A stretch of 64,000 nt of DNA, from assembly GCA_900545605.1 (NCBI GenBank), contig UQZL01000007.1, positions 19,280 to 83,279 of the forward strand, in the 5' to 3' direction. Position numbers and translations under genes: made by a program. The notes under the pieces are model-generated. The model did no database searches and was not told where the DNA came from. It worked only from the letters and a program-made list of their open reading frames with translations. This stretch comes from an uncultured Collinsella sp. GTDB lineage: Bacteria > Actinomycetota > Coriobacteriia > Coriobacteriales > Coriobacteriaceae. Shown piece after piece: positions 25,678 through 34,039 of this stretch (its first letter is position 1; every line of letters starts with the position of its first letter).

Positions 25678-25746
25678 AAGTTGCGGTGGAATAGTTCCTG
25701 ATTTGGCAGGATGAAGCCTCAACCAGGAACTATTCCACCGCAACTT
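25678..25746. repeat. 21-bp-stem hairpin, copy 2
   Basis: TTGCGGTGGAATAGTTCCTG pairs perfectly with its complement at 25724-25743; the AAG/CTT flanks extend the stem. It lies 130 bases upstream of the zinc-ribbon gene start, on the opposite side from copy 1. Confidence 0.88.
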
Positions 25747-25764
25747 CGTTTTGGCCTGCCGTCC

Positions 25765-25912
25765 GGAAACCGCATTCCAGTTTGAGCGTCGATTCCGGGA
25801 CGTAGCTTCCGTAAGAGGCCTGCTTGGGAAACCATATCCCGTTTCGAGCCAGAATTCAGGGACGCAGTTTCCCCGAGAGGCCTCATTGGGAAACTGTGTC
25901 CCTGAACTCTCC
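25765..25912. repeat. Tandem 62-bp hairpin array B (about two and a half units)
   Basis: GGAAA at 25765, 25827 and 25889 keeps the same 62-bp period as array A and the same unit sequence (the ATATCCCGTTTCGA word is shared). It follows hairpin copy 2 directly, as array A follows copy 1, so the composite element flanks the zinc-ribbon gene in direct orientation. This and copy 2 occupy most of the 514-base gap before FeoAB. Confidence 0.85.
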
Positions 25913-25985
25913 CACCTGTCCCCCTTGCAACAATCTGTCGATTGAACGTCGTTGTGTGTTCGCGCTATCATGCATGGTTACAATT

Positions 25986-26019
25986 GGTTAGCCATGGCAA
26001 ACGGTTAGCCATGGTGAAC
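25986..26019 (+). promoter_or_regulatory. Two tandem 17-bp GGTTAGCCATGG sites upstream of FeoAB
   Basis: GGTTAGCCATGGCAAAC (25986-26002) is followed at once by GGTTAGCCATGGTGAAC (26003-26019). GGTTAGCC is also the left core of DtxR/IdeR boxes, and the site lies 42 bases before the iron-transporter start, so a metal-dependent repressor site is a reasonable inference. Confidence 0.5.
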
Positions 26020-26061
26020 ATAAATACAACGCCCTGTGGGCGCCGGGGGAGGAACACGGAC

Positions 26062-28422
26062 GTGAAGCTCGATACACTCGAGATTGGAAAGGACGCCGTT
26101 GTCGCATCGGTGGCATCGGACGATCAGGCACTCCGACAGCATATTTTGGACATGGGTCTAACGCCGGGCACCGAAGTCACCATGATGAAGTACGCCCCCA
26201 TGGGCGATCCGCTCGAGATCCGCCTGCGTGGCTACGAGTTGACACTGCGCAAGGACGATGCCGCTCGCATCGAGCTCGTGGGTATTCACGACACCGATAC
26301 GGGTCCGCGCGCTAACGCCGCAATCGGCACGACGGAGCATCCGGCCCTGGGCGAGGGGACGTATTCGCCCCGTGCGGCAAAGACGGCCGTGCCCGAGGGC
26401 GCGCCGCTGCACTTTGCCCTCGCCGGCAACCAAAACTGCGGCAAGACCACGTTATTCAACCAGCTGACGGGCTCCAACCAGCACGTCGGTAACTTTCCCG
26501 GCGTGACGGTCGACCGCAAAGATGGCACCATCCGTAACCACCCCGAGGCGAGCGTTACCGACCTGCCCGGCATTTACTCCCTGTCGCCGTACACAGGCGA
26601 GGAGGTCGTGAGCCGTCAGTTCATCCTCGACGAGCGTCCGGACGCCATCATCGACATCATTGACGCCACCAACATCGAGCGCAACCTGTACCTGACACTG
26701 CAGCTCATGGAGCTTGATCGTCCTATGGTCATCGCGCTCAACATGATGGACGAGGTGACCGCCAACGGCGGCGCCGTAGACGTCAACTTGCTCGAGAGCC
26801 TGTTGGGCGTGCCCGTTGTCCCCATTAGCGCTGCCCGCAACGAGGGCATCGGCGAGCTGGTGGACCACGCCCTGCACGTGGCGCGGTTCCGCGAGCGCCC
26901 TGGTCGCCTGGACTTTTGCGCGCCCGACGGTCCGGACGGCGGTGCGCTGCATCGCTGCATCCACGGTATTGCTAACCTGATCGAGGACCATGCCGTGACG
27001 GCGCACATCCCGGTGCGCTTTGCGGCGACCAAGCTGGTCGAGGGCGATGAGCTGGTAACCGAGGCGCTTCACCTGGATCGCAATGAGCTCGACGCTATCG
27101 AGCACATCATCACCCAGATGGAGGGCGAGGCCGGCACCGACCGCCTATCTGCACTGGCCGATATGCGTTTTAGCTTTATCGGCGACGTGTGCGGGCGTTG
27201 CGTCGTCAAGCCGCACGAGAGCCGCGAGCACGTGCGCTCCGTCAAGATTGACCGCATCCTGACAGGTCGTTACACAGCCATTCCGGCGTTTCTGGTGATC
27301 ATGGGCCTCGTCTTTTGGCTGACGTTTGGCGTGATCGGCGCGGCGTTGCAGGGACTCATGGAGGACGGTATCGCTGCCATCATCGCCTCGGCCGATGCGG
27401 GCCTCAAGGCGTTCGGTACCAACGACGTGGTGCGCTCGCTGGCTGTCGACGGCGTGCTTACGGGCGTGGGCAGTGTGCTGACCTTCCTGCCGATTATCGT
27501 CGTGCTCTTTTTGTTCCTCTCCATTCTGGAAGACTCCGGATACATGGCGCGCGTGGCCTTTGTCATGGATAAGGTGTTGCGTCGCTTTGGCCTGTCGGGC
27601 CGCAGTTTCGTGCCCATGCTCGTCGGTTTTGGCTGCACCGTGCCGGCTATCATGTCGACCCGTACGCTCCCATCCGAGCACGACCGCAAGATGACGGTCA
27701 TGCTCACGCCGTTTATGAGCTGCTCAGCCAAGCTGCCGGTTTACGGCTTGCTGTGCGGGGCGTTTTTCCCGCAGGCGACGGTTCCCGCCATGGTCTCGCT
27801 CTATCTGATCGGTATCGTGGTCGGCTGCGTCGCGGCTTTGGTGCTCAACCGCACGGCATTTAAGGGCGACCCGGTGCCGTTTATCATGGAGCTCCCCAAT
27901 TACCGCCTGCCGAGCGTCAAGACGACGGCGATGCTGGCATGGGATAAGGCCAAGGACTTCATCACCAAGGCCTTTACCATTATCTTTGCCGCTACGGTGG
28001 TCATCTGGTTCCTGCAGACGTTCGATATCCGCTTTAACGTGGTCGCCGACCAGTCGCAAAGCCTGCTTGCGGGCCTCGGCAGCATCATCGCGCCGGTGTT
28101 GGCCCCGCTCGGTTTTGGTGACTGGCGCGCATCCACGGCGCTCGTCACCGGACTTATTGCCAAAGAGAGCGTCATCTCGACCCTCACCGTGCTTTTGGGT
28201 GCTACGTCGCCCGCGGCACTGTCGACCATGTTTTCGCCGTTCACCGCCTACGTGTTCTTGGTCTTTACGTTGCTGTACCCGCCTTGTGTGGCGGCAATCG
28301 GCGCCGTCAAGAGCGAGTTGGGCGCGCGCTATGCCGTGGCCGTATTCGCGTTTCAGGTCGCCGTTGCCTGGATCGTGGCGTTTGTCGTGCATTCGGCGGG
28401 CATATTGCTGGGGTTGGCTTAG
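26062..28422 (+). CDS. feoB: Ferrous iron transporter, FeoA-FeoB fusion
   Basis: 786 residues from a GTG at 26062; GGGGAGG lies 9 bases upstream and the FeoA domain begins right at this start (ATGs at 25942 and 26011 are in frame but lie in the operator region). Residues 1-75 are a FeoA SH3-like domain (HILDMGLTPGTEVTMMKYAP). Residues 115-290 are the FeoB G domain: GNQNCGKT at 122-129, DLPGIYSLSPY and NMMD. About eight membrane segments follow, with the Gate motifs GFGCTVPAI and MSCSAKLPVY. It imports Fe(II) and would be most useful in the anaerobic gut. Followed by a terminator. Confidence 0.95.
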   Translation: MKLDTLEIGKDAVVASVASDDQALRQHILDMGLTPGTEVTMMKYAPMGDPLEIRLRGYELTLRKDDAARIELVGIHDTDTGPRANAAIGTTEHPALGEGTYSPRAAKTAVPEGAPLHFALAGNQNCGKTTLFNQLTGSNQHVGNFPGVTVDRKDGTIRNHPEASVTDLPGIYSLSPYTGEEVVSRQFILDERPDAIIDIIDATNIERNLYLTLQLMELDRPMVIALNMMDEVTANGGAVDVNLLESLLGVPVVPISAARNEGIGELVDHALHVARFRERPGRLDFCAPDGPDGGALHRCIHGIANLIEDHAVTAHIPVRFAATKLVEGDELVTEALHLDRNELDAIEHIITQMEGEAGTDRLSALADMRFSFIGDVCGRCVVKPHESREHVRSVKIDRILTGRYTAIPAFLVIMGLVFWLTFGVIGAALQGLMEDGIAAIIASADAGLKAFGTNDVVRSLAVDGVLTGVGSVLTFLPIIVVLFLFLSILEDSGYMARVAFVMDKVLRRFGLSGRSFVPMLVGFGCTVPAIMSTRTLPSEHDRKMTVMLTPFMSCSAKLPVYGLLCGAFFPQATVPAMVSLYLIGIVVGCVAALVLNRTAFKGDPVPFIMELPNYRLPSVKTTAMLAWDKAKDFITKAFTIIFAATVVIWFLQTFDIRFNVVADQSQSLLAGLGSIIAPVLAPLGFGDWRASTALVTGLIAKESVISTLTVLLGATSPAALSTMFSPFTAYVFLVFTLLYPPCVAAIGAVKSELGARYAVAVFAFQVAVAWIVAFVVHSAGILLGLA

Positions 28423-28463
28423 TTATGAATTGACGGCGCAACCTCTGTGTATCGAATTGTTTT

Positions 28464-28497
28464 CGGCCCCGCTTCTGTACTGACGGATGCGGGGCCG
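28464..28497 (+). terminator. Terminator after FeoAB
   Basis: Nine-bp GC stem CGGCCCCGC/GCGGGGCCG with a 16-base loop; TTTT lies on the left side and TTGCTAT on the right. Confidence 0.65.
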
Positions 28498-28542
28498 TTG
28501 CTATATAATCGCCTCCGCTCAAAACGATTGGAGACGTTATAT

Positions 28543-29739
28543 ATGACTCAGACAAGGCAAGACGGCATCACGCTCAAGCAATGGCTCCCACTCGTCGGTC
28601 TCACCTGCTGTGCGTTCGTGTTCAACACGTCGGAGTTTATGCCCATCGGCCTTTTGACTGATATCGCCGCGTCGTTCTCGCTCACCGAGGCCCAGGCGGG
28701 CATCATGATCTCGGTTTATGCTTGGGGTGTCATGCTGCTGTCACTGCCGCTCATGGTGTTTGCCTCGCGTTTTGAGTTCAAGCGGATGCTGCTGGGCGTT
28801 TTGGTCGTGTTTTCGCTGGGCCAGTTTCTGTCCGCTGTGGCGCCGACTTATCCCATCCTGGTCTGCGCGCGCCTGGTGGTCGCTTGCGCACATGCCGTGT
28901 TCTGGTCGGTCGCCTCGATTATGGCCTCGCGCTTGGTTGACACTCGCCACGGCGCGCTCGCCATCAGCATGATCGCTACGGGCTCGTCCATCGCGCAGAT
29001 CTTTGGCCTGCCCCTCGGTCGCGCCATTGGCCTGGCCGTGGGCTGGCGTATGACGTTTGCCGTGGTCGGAGCGCTGTCTGCTGTCGCGGTCGTCTACCAG
29101 GCGACCGTGTTTCCAACCATGCCGGCGGGCGAGCGCTTTACGCTCAAACAGCTGCCCGAGCTGCTCAAGAACCCGTTCCTGATCGCGCTCTACGCGGTCA
29201 CGGTCTTTATGGCGACCGGCTATTACGCAAGCTACAGCTATATCGAGCCCTTCCTGGCGCAGGTCGCGCATGTCGATGCGGGCGCCATCACCATGACGCT
29301 GACGGCGTTTGGCTGCTCTGGTCTGCTCGGAAGCTGGCTGTTTGGCCGCCTGTTCGATGGGCATCGCTTCCCGTTCTTGGCTATCACGCTCTCCGGCGTG
29401 CCGGTGGCTCTGCTGCTTATGGGTCCGGCCGCATCGTCGCTCGTGGCAGTGCTTGCCGTCTGCGCACTGTGGGGTTGCTGCGCCACGGCCTTTAACGTGG
29501 CGTTCCAGGCCGAGCTCATCAAGTACACGCCGGCGGATTCGTCGGCCGTCGCCATGTCGATCTTCTCGGGCCTGTTCAACCTCGGTATCGGCACGGGTAC
29601 CGCGATCGGCGGAGCCGTGGTTTCGGGTCCCGGTATCGCCTTGATCGGCTACGCGGGCGGTGCGATCGCTGCCGTGGGCGTCATCCTCGCTATCACGGTG
29701 ATGTTCCCGGCCATTCGTCGCGCAAAGCCTGTCGCCTAA
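28543..29739 (+). CDS. Major facilitator transporter, DHA1/sugar-efflux (SotB/AraJ)-like
   Basis: 398 residues from the ATG at 28543, with TTGGAGA upstream. Twelve hydrophobic segments. The start CCAFVFNTSEFMPIGLLTDI and the motif-A-like loop ASRFEFKRMLLGVLVV match the DHA1 exporters that include SotB, AraJ and purine efflux pumps. EFMPIGLL is a near-invariant signature of this group. It probably exports sugars, nucleosides or small drugs using the proton gradient. Monocistronic; a hairpin follows 16 bases after the stop. Confidence 0.85.
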   Translation: MTQTRQDGITLKQWLPLVGLTCCAFVFNTSEFMPIGLLTDIAASFSLTEAQAGIMISVYAWGVMLLSLPLMVFASRFEFKRMLLGVLVVFSLGQFLSAVAPTYPILVCARLVVACAHAVFWSVASIMASRLVDTRHGALAISMIATGSSIAQIFGLPLGRAIGLAVGWRMTFAVVGALSAVAVVYQATVFPTMPAGERFTLKQLPELLKNPFLIALYAVTVFMATGYYASYSYIEPFLAQVAHVDAGAITMTLTAFGCSGLLGSWLFGRLFDGHRFPFLAITLSGVPVALLLMGPAASSLVAVLAVCALWGCCATAFNVAFQAELIKYTPADSSAVAMSIFSGLFNLGIGTGTAIGGAVVSGPGIALIGYAGGAIAAVGVILAITVMFPAIRRAKPVA

Positions 29740-29754
29740 CCACGTCCCCTCATC

Positions 29755-29821
29755 AGTTGCGGTGGAATAGTTCCTGTTTAAGGCCTCTGAAGGCCCAAGC
29801 AGGAACTATTCCACCGCAACT
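29755..29821. repeat. 21-bp-stem hairpin, copy 3
   Basis: AGTTGCGGTGGAATAGTTCC then TG pairs perfectly with CAGGAACTATTCCACCGCAA then CT. It follows the MFS gene stop and has no 62-bp array beside it, unlike copies 1 and 2. Confidence 0.88.
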
Positions 29822-29892
29822 TATTTTGGGGAAGAGGATACAAGCCGGGCATACAATGGATGTCGTTGTGTTGAGCTTACCGGGAGGTTGCT

Positions 29893-31269
29893 ATGTGGGC
29901 ATACGAGACGACGTTCTACCAGATCTATCCGCTGGGCTTCTGTGGAGCTCCGCGCGAAAACGCCGCGCCCGTTGCCGAGGATGAGCTCGCCCAGGCTGCT
30001 AACGCCGTGCCTAACCCCGATGCTCCTATCATGAAAATCGCCCAATGGGCCGACTACCTGCAAAAACTCGGTATTGGCGCTGTGCTCATCAATCCGCCGC
30101 TCGAGTCCGATAGTCATGGCTACGACACGCGCAGCCTGCGCCACATCGACCGTCGCTTGGGTGGGGATGCCGACTTTGCCGCCGTGTGCGAGACACTGCA
30201 TGCCCACGGCATCCGCGTGGTGCTCGACGCCGTCTTCAACCATGTGGGCCGTGGCTTTTGGGCCTTCCGCGATGTGCAGGAGCGCAAGTGGGACTCGCCC
30301 TACAAGGACTGGTTCCGCATCAGCTTTGATGGCGACTCGTGCTACGGCGACGGCTTTTGGTACGAGGGCTGGGAAGGCCATTTTGAGCTCGTGAAGCTCA
30401 ACCTGCAAAACCCCGCCGTGGTCGATTACCTACTCGAGTCCGTGCGCCGCTGGGCCGAGGTCTTTGGCGTCGACGGCCTGCGCCTGGACGTTGCCTATAT
30501 GCTCGACCGCGACTTTATGCGCCGCCTGCACGCTTTTACCCGTGAGCTCAAGCCCGACTTTGTGCTGATCGGCGAGACGCTCCACGGCGACTACAGCCAA
30601 ATCGTCAACGACGAGATGCTCGACTCCTGCACCAACTACGAGTGCTACAAGGGCCTGTACTCCAGCTTTAACTCGGTCAACATGTTCGAGATCGCCCATT
30701 CGCTGCACCGTCAGTTTGGCGGCGACCCCTGGTGCATCTACCGCGGCAAACATCTGCTGTCGTTTGTCGACAACCACGATGTGCCGCGCCTGGCGAGCAT
30801 CCTCACCGACAAGTCCTGTCTGCGTCCCGCCTACGGCATGCTCTTTGGCATGCCGGGCATCCCGTGCGTCTACTATGGCAGCGAGTGGGGAATTGCTGGC
30901 GAAAAGGGCGGCCCCGATGGCGACTGGGCGCTGCGCCCTGCGCTCGATGAGCCTGCGCCCAACGAGCTGACGGCGTTCATCACGCAACTCGCACACCTTC
31001 GCTCGGCCGACGACGCGGCTGCCCGTGCTCTCAACTACGGTGCCTATCGCAACGTGGTGATCCAGAACAAGCAGCTGCTGTTCGAGCGCGCCTGTGACGG
31101 CGCGACGGTACTCGTGGCGGTGAATGCCGTGGGTGAGCCTTACGCCTTTGGCGCTGGCGAACTCAACGGCTCCTTCGTCGACCTGCTTGCCGACGATGCG
31201 CCCACGGTCGAGCTGACGGGTACCCTTGAGCTTGCGCCCTACGAGGTGCGCTATCTGTTGAGGGCCTAG
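29893..31269 (+). CDS. Glycoside hydrolase family 13 (alpha-amylase family) enzyme
   Basis: 458 residues. The GH13 conserved regions appear in order: DAVFNH (112-117), GLRLDVA with nucleophile D199, IGET with acid/base E228, and FVDNHD with D296. No signal peptide, so it acts in the cytosol on imported oligosaccharides or glycogen-derived chains. Subfamily cannot be set from the sequence by eye; the short C-terminal domain fits small cytosolic alpha-glucosidase or maltodextrin enzymes. GGGAGG precedes the ATG. The next gene starts 3 bases after the stop. Confidence 0.9.
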   Translation: MWAYETTFYQIYPLGFCGAPRENAAPVAEDELAQAANAVPNPDAPIMKIAQWADYLQKLGIGAVLINPPLESDSHGYDTRSLRHIDRRLGGDADFAAVCETLHAHGIRVVLDAVFNHVGRGFWAFRDVQERKWDSPYKDWFRISFDGDSCYGDGFWYEGWEGHFELVKLNLQNPAVVDYLLESVRRWAEVFGVDGLRLDVAYMLDRDFMRRLHAFTRELKPDFVLIGETLHGDYSQIVNDEMLDSCTNYECYKGLYSSFNSVNMFEIAHSLHRQFGGDPWCIYRGKHLLSFVDNHDVPRLASILTDKSCLRPAYGMLFGMPGIPCVYYGSEWGIAGEKGGPDGDWALRPALDEPAPNELTAFITQLAHLRSADDAAARALNYGAYRNVVIQNKQLLFERACDGATVLVAVNAVGEPYAFGAGELNGSFVDLLADDAPTVELTGTLELAPYEVRYLLRA

Positions 31270-31272
31270 ATC

Positions 31273-31836
31273 ATGACAGCGCCGGACGAGGGCTATCAAC
31301 ATATTGAGCATGGGTTTGAGCCTGTGTTCGACCAGCACTCGCGCGTTTTGGTGCTCGGGTCGTTTCCCTCGGTGCTTTCGCGCGCCAATGCCTATTATTA
31401 CGGCAACCCTCAGAATCGCTTTTGGCGTGTGATGGCCACGTGCCTCGGTATGCCTGTGCCGCCCAACGAGGGCGATCCTTTGGCAAGCGGTGAGCCCGCG
31501 ACGCTCGATGCCTCCATTGCCGCCAAGCGGGCCATGCTGCTGAACGGCGGCGTGGCCCTGTGGGATGTGATCGAGAGCTGCGACATTAAGGGCTCGAGCG
31601 ACGCGAGCATTCGTAACGTTGTGCCGGCACATATCGAGCGCATTACCGATGCCGCGCCGATCGAGGTCGTTGTCTGTAACGGCGGTACGGCAGGGCGACT
31701 CTACAAACGCTATCTACAAGAGCGGACGGGGCTACCCGCCATCGTGCTGCCGTCGACGAGTCCTGCCAACGCGGCGTGGCGTTTGGAGCGGCTTGTCGAG
31801 CGTTGGCACGAAGCCGTTGACTGGGCTGTTATTTAA
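31273..31836 (+). CDS. DNA-deoxyinosine (hypoxanthine) glycosylase, UDG family 6-like
   Basis: 187 residues. The motifs VLVLGSFPSVLSR, YYYGNPQNRFWRVM and LPSTSPANA are the hallmarks of the hypoxanthine-DNA glycosylase branch of the uracil-DNA glycosylase superfamily. It would excise deaminated adenine (hypoxanthine) from DNA at the start of base-excision repair. The coupling to the GH13 gene (3-base gap) looks fortuitous. It converges with the next, reverse-strand gene with only 1 base between stops. Confidence 0.85.
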   Translation: MTAPDEGYQHIEHGFEPVFDQHSRVLVLGSFPSVLSRANAYYYGNPQNRFWRVMATCLGMPVPPNEGDPLASGEPATLDASIAAKRAMLLNGGVALWDVIESCDIKGSSDASIRNVVPAHIERITDAAPIEVVVCNGGTAGRLYKRYLQERTGLPAIVLPSTSPANAAWRLERLVERWHEAVDWAVI

Positions 31837-31837
31837 T

Positions 31838-32500
31838 TTAGATTTTTGTTTGAGCGTGGGCGCCCAGACGTTTCAGAACGCCTCGCCAGATCGGCGCGGG
31901 CACGGCTGGCTCGGCGCAAACCATGCCGTCGGTGCCGACGTTGGCGGCATTGCCGCCGCCAAGTCGCTGTGCATGCTCGACGGAGCAGCCCATGCGCACA
32001 GCGCCCACAAGCTTATCCATCGCTTCCGAAAAAGGTCGGCGCAAGAGTCCCATGCGCGGAGAGCGACGAAGCGCCGCAATGCCGCTGCCGGCGCAGATGG
32101 CAACGCCGCCACACCACAATTGGTCATGGCGCTCGCATGCCTTGTGCAGACGAACGGCGGTCCCACGCGCCTGTTCAGCGCCCTGTCGTGCGGCTCGGAT
32201 CACGGCATAGACACGCGTTCCCGTACCGCCAAAGCGCTCAAGCGCCTGCTCGATAGCAGTCAACGTCTCATCGTCAGCCATATCTTCAATGGCCAGCACG
32301 ATGCCATCGGCAACGCTGCCGGCGTCATTTGCCTTCAAGTCGACCGGGTGGGGGAGTGCGGTGCCGGAAAGCTGTGCATAGGCGGTGATGGCATCCTGCA
32401 GGTCCCAGAGCAAAAACTCAAGATCGTCGCTATTGGGAATGCTGATATACGCAATGGTTTGCAGTGTTTTTGGTACATCGCCGCGTGCGGTCGTCTCCAT
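31838..32500 (-). CDS. Conserved hypothetical protein, possibly flavodoxin-like fold
   Basis: 220 residues, not firmly recognised. It has alternating strand/helix segments (TLQTIAYISIPNSDD, DGIVLAIEDMAD, TRVYAVIRAARQG, GGVAICAGSGIAAL) that recall flavodoxin-like oxidoreductases with a C-terminal helical tail, but no clear FMN-binding motif is visible. No signal peptide or membrane segment. AAAGGAGGCAGC precedes the ATG. Divergent from the aminotransferase gene, with 93 bases between them. Confidence 0.6.
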   Translation of the reverse strand: METTARGDVPKTLQTIAYISIPNSDDLEFLLWDLQDAITAYAQLSGTALPHPVDLKANDAGSVADGIVLAIEDMADDETLTAIEQALERFGGTGTRVYAVIRAARQGAEQARGTAVRLHKACERHDQLWCGGVAICAGSGIAALRRSPRMGLLRRPFSEAMDKLVGAVRMGCSVEHAQRLGGGNAANVGTDGMVCAEPAVPAPIWRGVLKRLGAHAQTKI

Positions 32501-32593
32501 GCTGCCTCCTTTCCGGTTGGTTTCCGTTTAGGTTACACCGTCTGGTGGCGCCCCGCCGCGCTATCCTAGTGCAACCCTTACGAAAGGAACGCC

Positions 32594-33730
32594 ATGCGTC
32601 TGCCCATGAATACCTCGCTTGCCACGCTCAAGCCCTCCGGCATCCGTCGGATTAACGCGCTCGCCGCCCAGCATCCGGGGTGCATCGCGCTCGCGCTCGG
32701 CGAGCCCGATTTTCCCACGCCCGATGTGATTAGCGCCGAGGTGACCGCCGCACTGGACCGCGGCGACACGCACTATCCGCCCAACAACGGTCGCCCCGCC
32801 CTGCGTGAGGCGTTATCTGCCTACATGGGGGATGCGGGCCTTACGTTTTCGGCGGACGAGGTCATTCTGACCGACGGTGCGACCGAGGCCCTGTCGGCAG
32901 CATTCATGGCTATGCTCAACCCAGGCGACGAGGTCATTATTCCCACGCCGGCCTTTGGCCTGTACGAGAGCATCGTCGTGGCCAATCACGCCAAGGCGGT
33001 CTTTTTGGATACGGAGCCTGCGCAATTCCAGATTGACGAGGACGCACTTCGTGCTTACGTGACGCCGGCGACCAAGGCCATCGTCATCTGCTCGCCCAAC
33101 AATCCTACGGGTTGCATCCTCAACACGGCGTCGCTCGACGCCGTGGCGCGCGTGGCGGAGGAGGCGGGCATCTACGTGGTCTGCGACGATGTATACAACC
33201 GCCTGGTCTACGTGGACGGCTACGAGCGCTTTGCCCAGCGCCACCCGGAGCTACGCGAGCAGACGGTAGTCATCGAGAGCTTCTCCAAACCCTGGGCCAT
33301 GACCGGCTGGCGTTTGGGCTGGCTCGCAGCCGCAGCCCCCGTCATCGCCGAGATCGCAAAGGCCCACCAATACTTAGTATCGAGCGCCGTCTCCTTCGAA
33401 ATGGACGCCGCAGCCCGAGCCCTCACCGTCGACCCAACTCCCATGCTCGAAGTCTACCGAGCCCGTCGCGAACGCGTACTCGCAGCCTTAGACGCCATGG
33501 GCCTCGACGTAGTAGAGCCCGCAGGAGCCTTCTACACTTTCCCGAGCATCAAAAAGTTCGGCCTAACAAGTGAGGACTTCTGCATCAAAGCCATCAAAGA
33601 GGCAAACGTAGCCCTAGTCCCTGGAAACTGCTTCGGCACCGAAGGCCACATCCGCCTAAGCTACTGCGTCTCCGACGAAAACCTGGACGAAGGCCTCCAC
33701 CGCCTGTCCACCTTCGTCTCAACCCTATAG
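32594..33730 (+). CDS. PLP-dependent aminotransferase, class I/II
   Basis: 378 residues. Fold-type I landmarks: GEPDFPTP (36-43), the PLP phosphate loop TDGATEAL (93-100), SPNNPTG (167-173), D198 and Y201 in CDDVYNRLVY, and the Schiff-base lysine K232 in SFSKPWAMTGWRLGW. It resembles aspartate/aromatic or PatA-type aminotransferases; the amino-acid substrate is not determined. GAAAGGA lies 7 bases before the ATG. The last third changes codon use: CTA-Leu, GTA and GCA become common, unlike the first two thirds. A long palindrome begins 50 bases after the stop. Confidence 0.88.
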   Translation: MRLPMNTSLATLKPSGIRRINALAAQHPGCIALALGEPDFPTPDVISAEVTAALDRGDTHYPPNNGRPALREALSAYMGDAGLTFSADEVILTDGATEALSAAFMAMLNPGDEVIIPTPAFGLYESIVVANHAKAVFLDTEPAQFQIDEDALRAYVTPATKAIVICSPNNPTGCILNTASLDAVARVAEEAGIYVVCDDVYNRLVYVDGYERFAQRHPELREQTVVIESFSKPWAMTGWRLGWLAAAAPVIAEIAKAHQYLVSSAVSFEMDAAARALTVDPTPMLEVYRARRERVLAALDAMGLDVVEPAGAFYTFPSIKKFGLTSEDFCIKAIKEANVALVPGNCFGTEGHIRLSYCVSDENLDEGLHRLSTFVSTL

Positions 33731-33780
33731 CCATCAGGGACGCAACACATCAGCCCACCGACATAAGGATTATGCGTGGG

Positions 33781-34002
33781 GGCGTCGCTCAACGGAAAAC
33801 CGGGCTGCCCCAAAGTCACCGCAGGCCGCGCCGCCGAAGGCCGGGCGCAAGGTTTTCGTAGATTCCGCACGAGCCGGAAAGCACTTAATGTGCTTTCCGA
33901 GCGAGCCCAGGACCTGACCGAGCGAAAACCTTGCGCCCGGCCTTCGGCGGCGCGGCCGGATGGTGGAATTGTGTGCAGCCCGGTTTTCCGTTGACCGACG
34001 CC
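33781..34002. repeat. Long nested palindrome with TTAAT core (P element, copy 1)
   Basis: Three nested stems. Outer arms of 27 bp (33781-33807 with 33976-34002) match at 26 positions. Inner arms of 35 bp (33824-33858 with 33923-33957) are perfect. The core hairpin is GGAAAGCAC-TTAAT-GTGCTTTCC (33876-33898), flanked by TCCGCACGAGCC and GAGCGAGCCCAGGAC. The same core is found at 46704 and, inverted, at 63979. With the leader below it accounts for the 505-base gap before rplJ; no protein gene is seen. Confidence 0.9.
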
Positions 34003-34019
34003 GGGGTCCCCGCCATAAT
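33991..34019 (+). promoter_or_regulatory. Promoter of rplJ-rplL
   Basis: TTGACC at 33991-33996, a 17-base spacer and CATAAT at 34014-34019. The -35 box lies inside the right outer arm of the long palindrome. Confidence 0.75.
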
Positions 34020-34039
34020 ACTTTCGGTTCACGCACGAA

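Noticed and set aside
33781..34002. Long palindrome as an integron attC site or replication origin
   Set aside because: No GTTRRRY core sites, no integrase, no DnaA-box cluster and no dnaA/dnaN nearby; the element recurs at unrelated loci.
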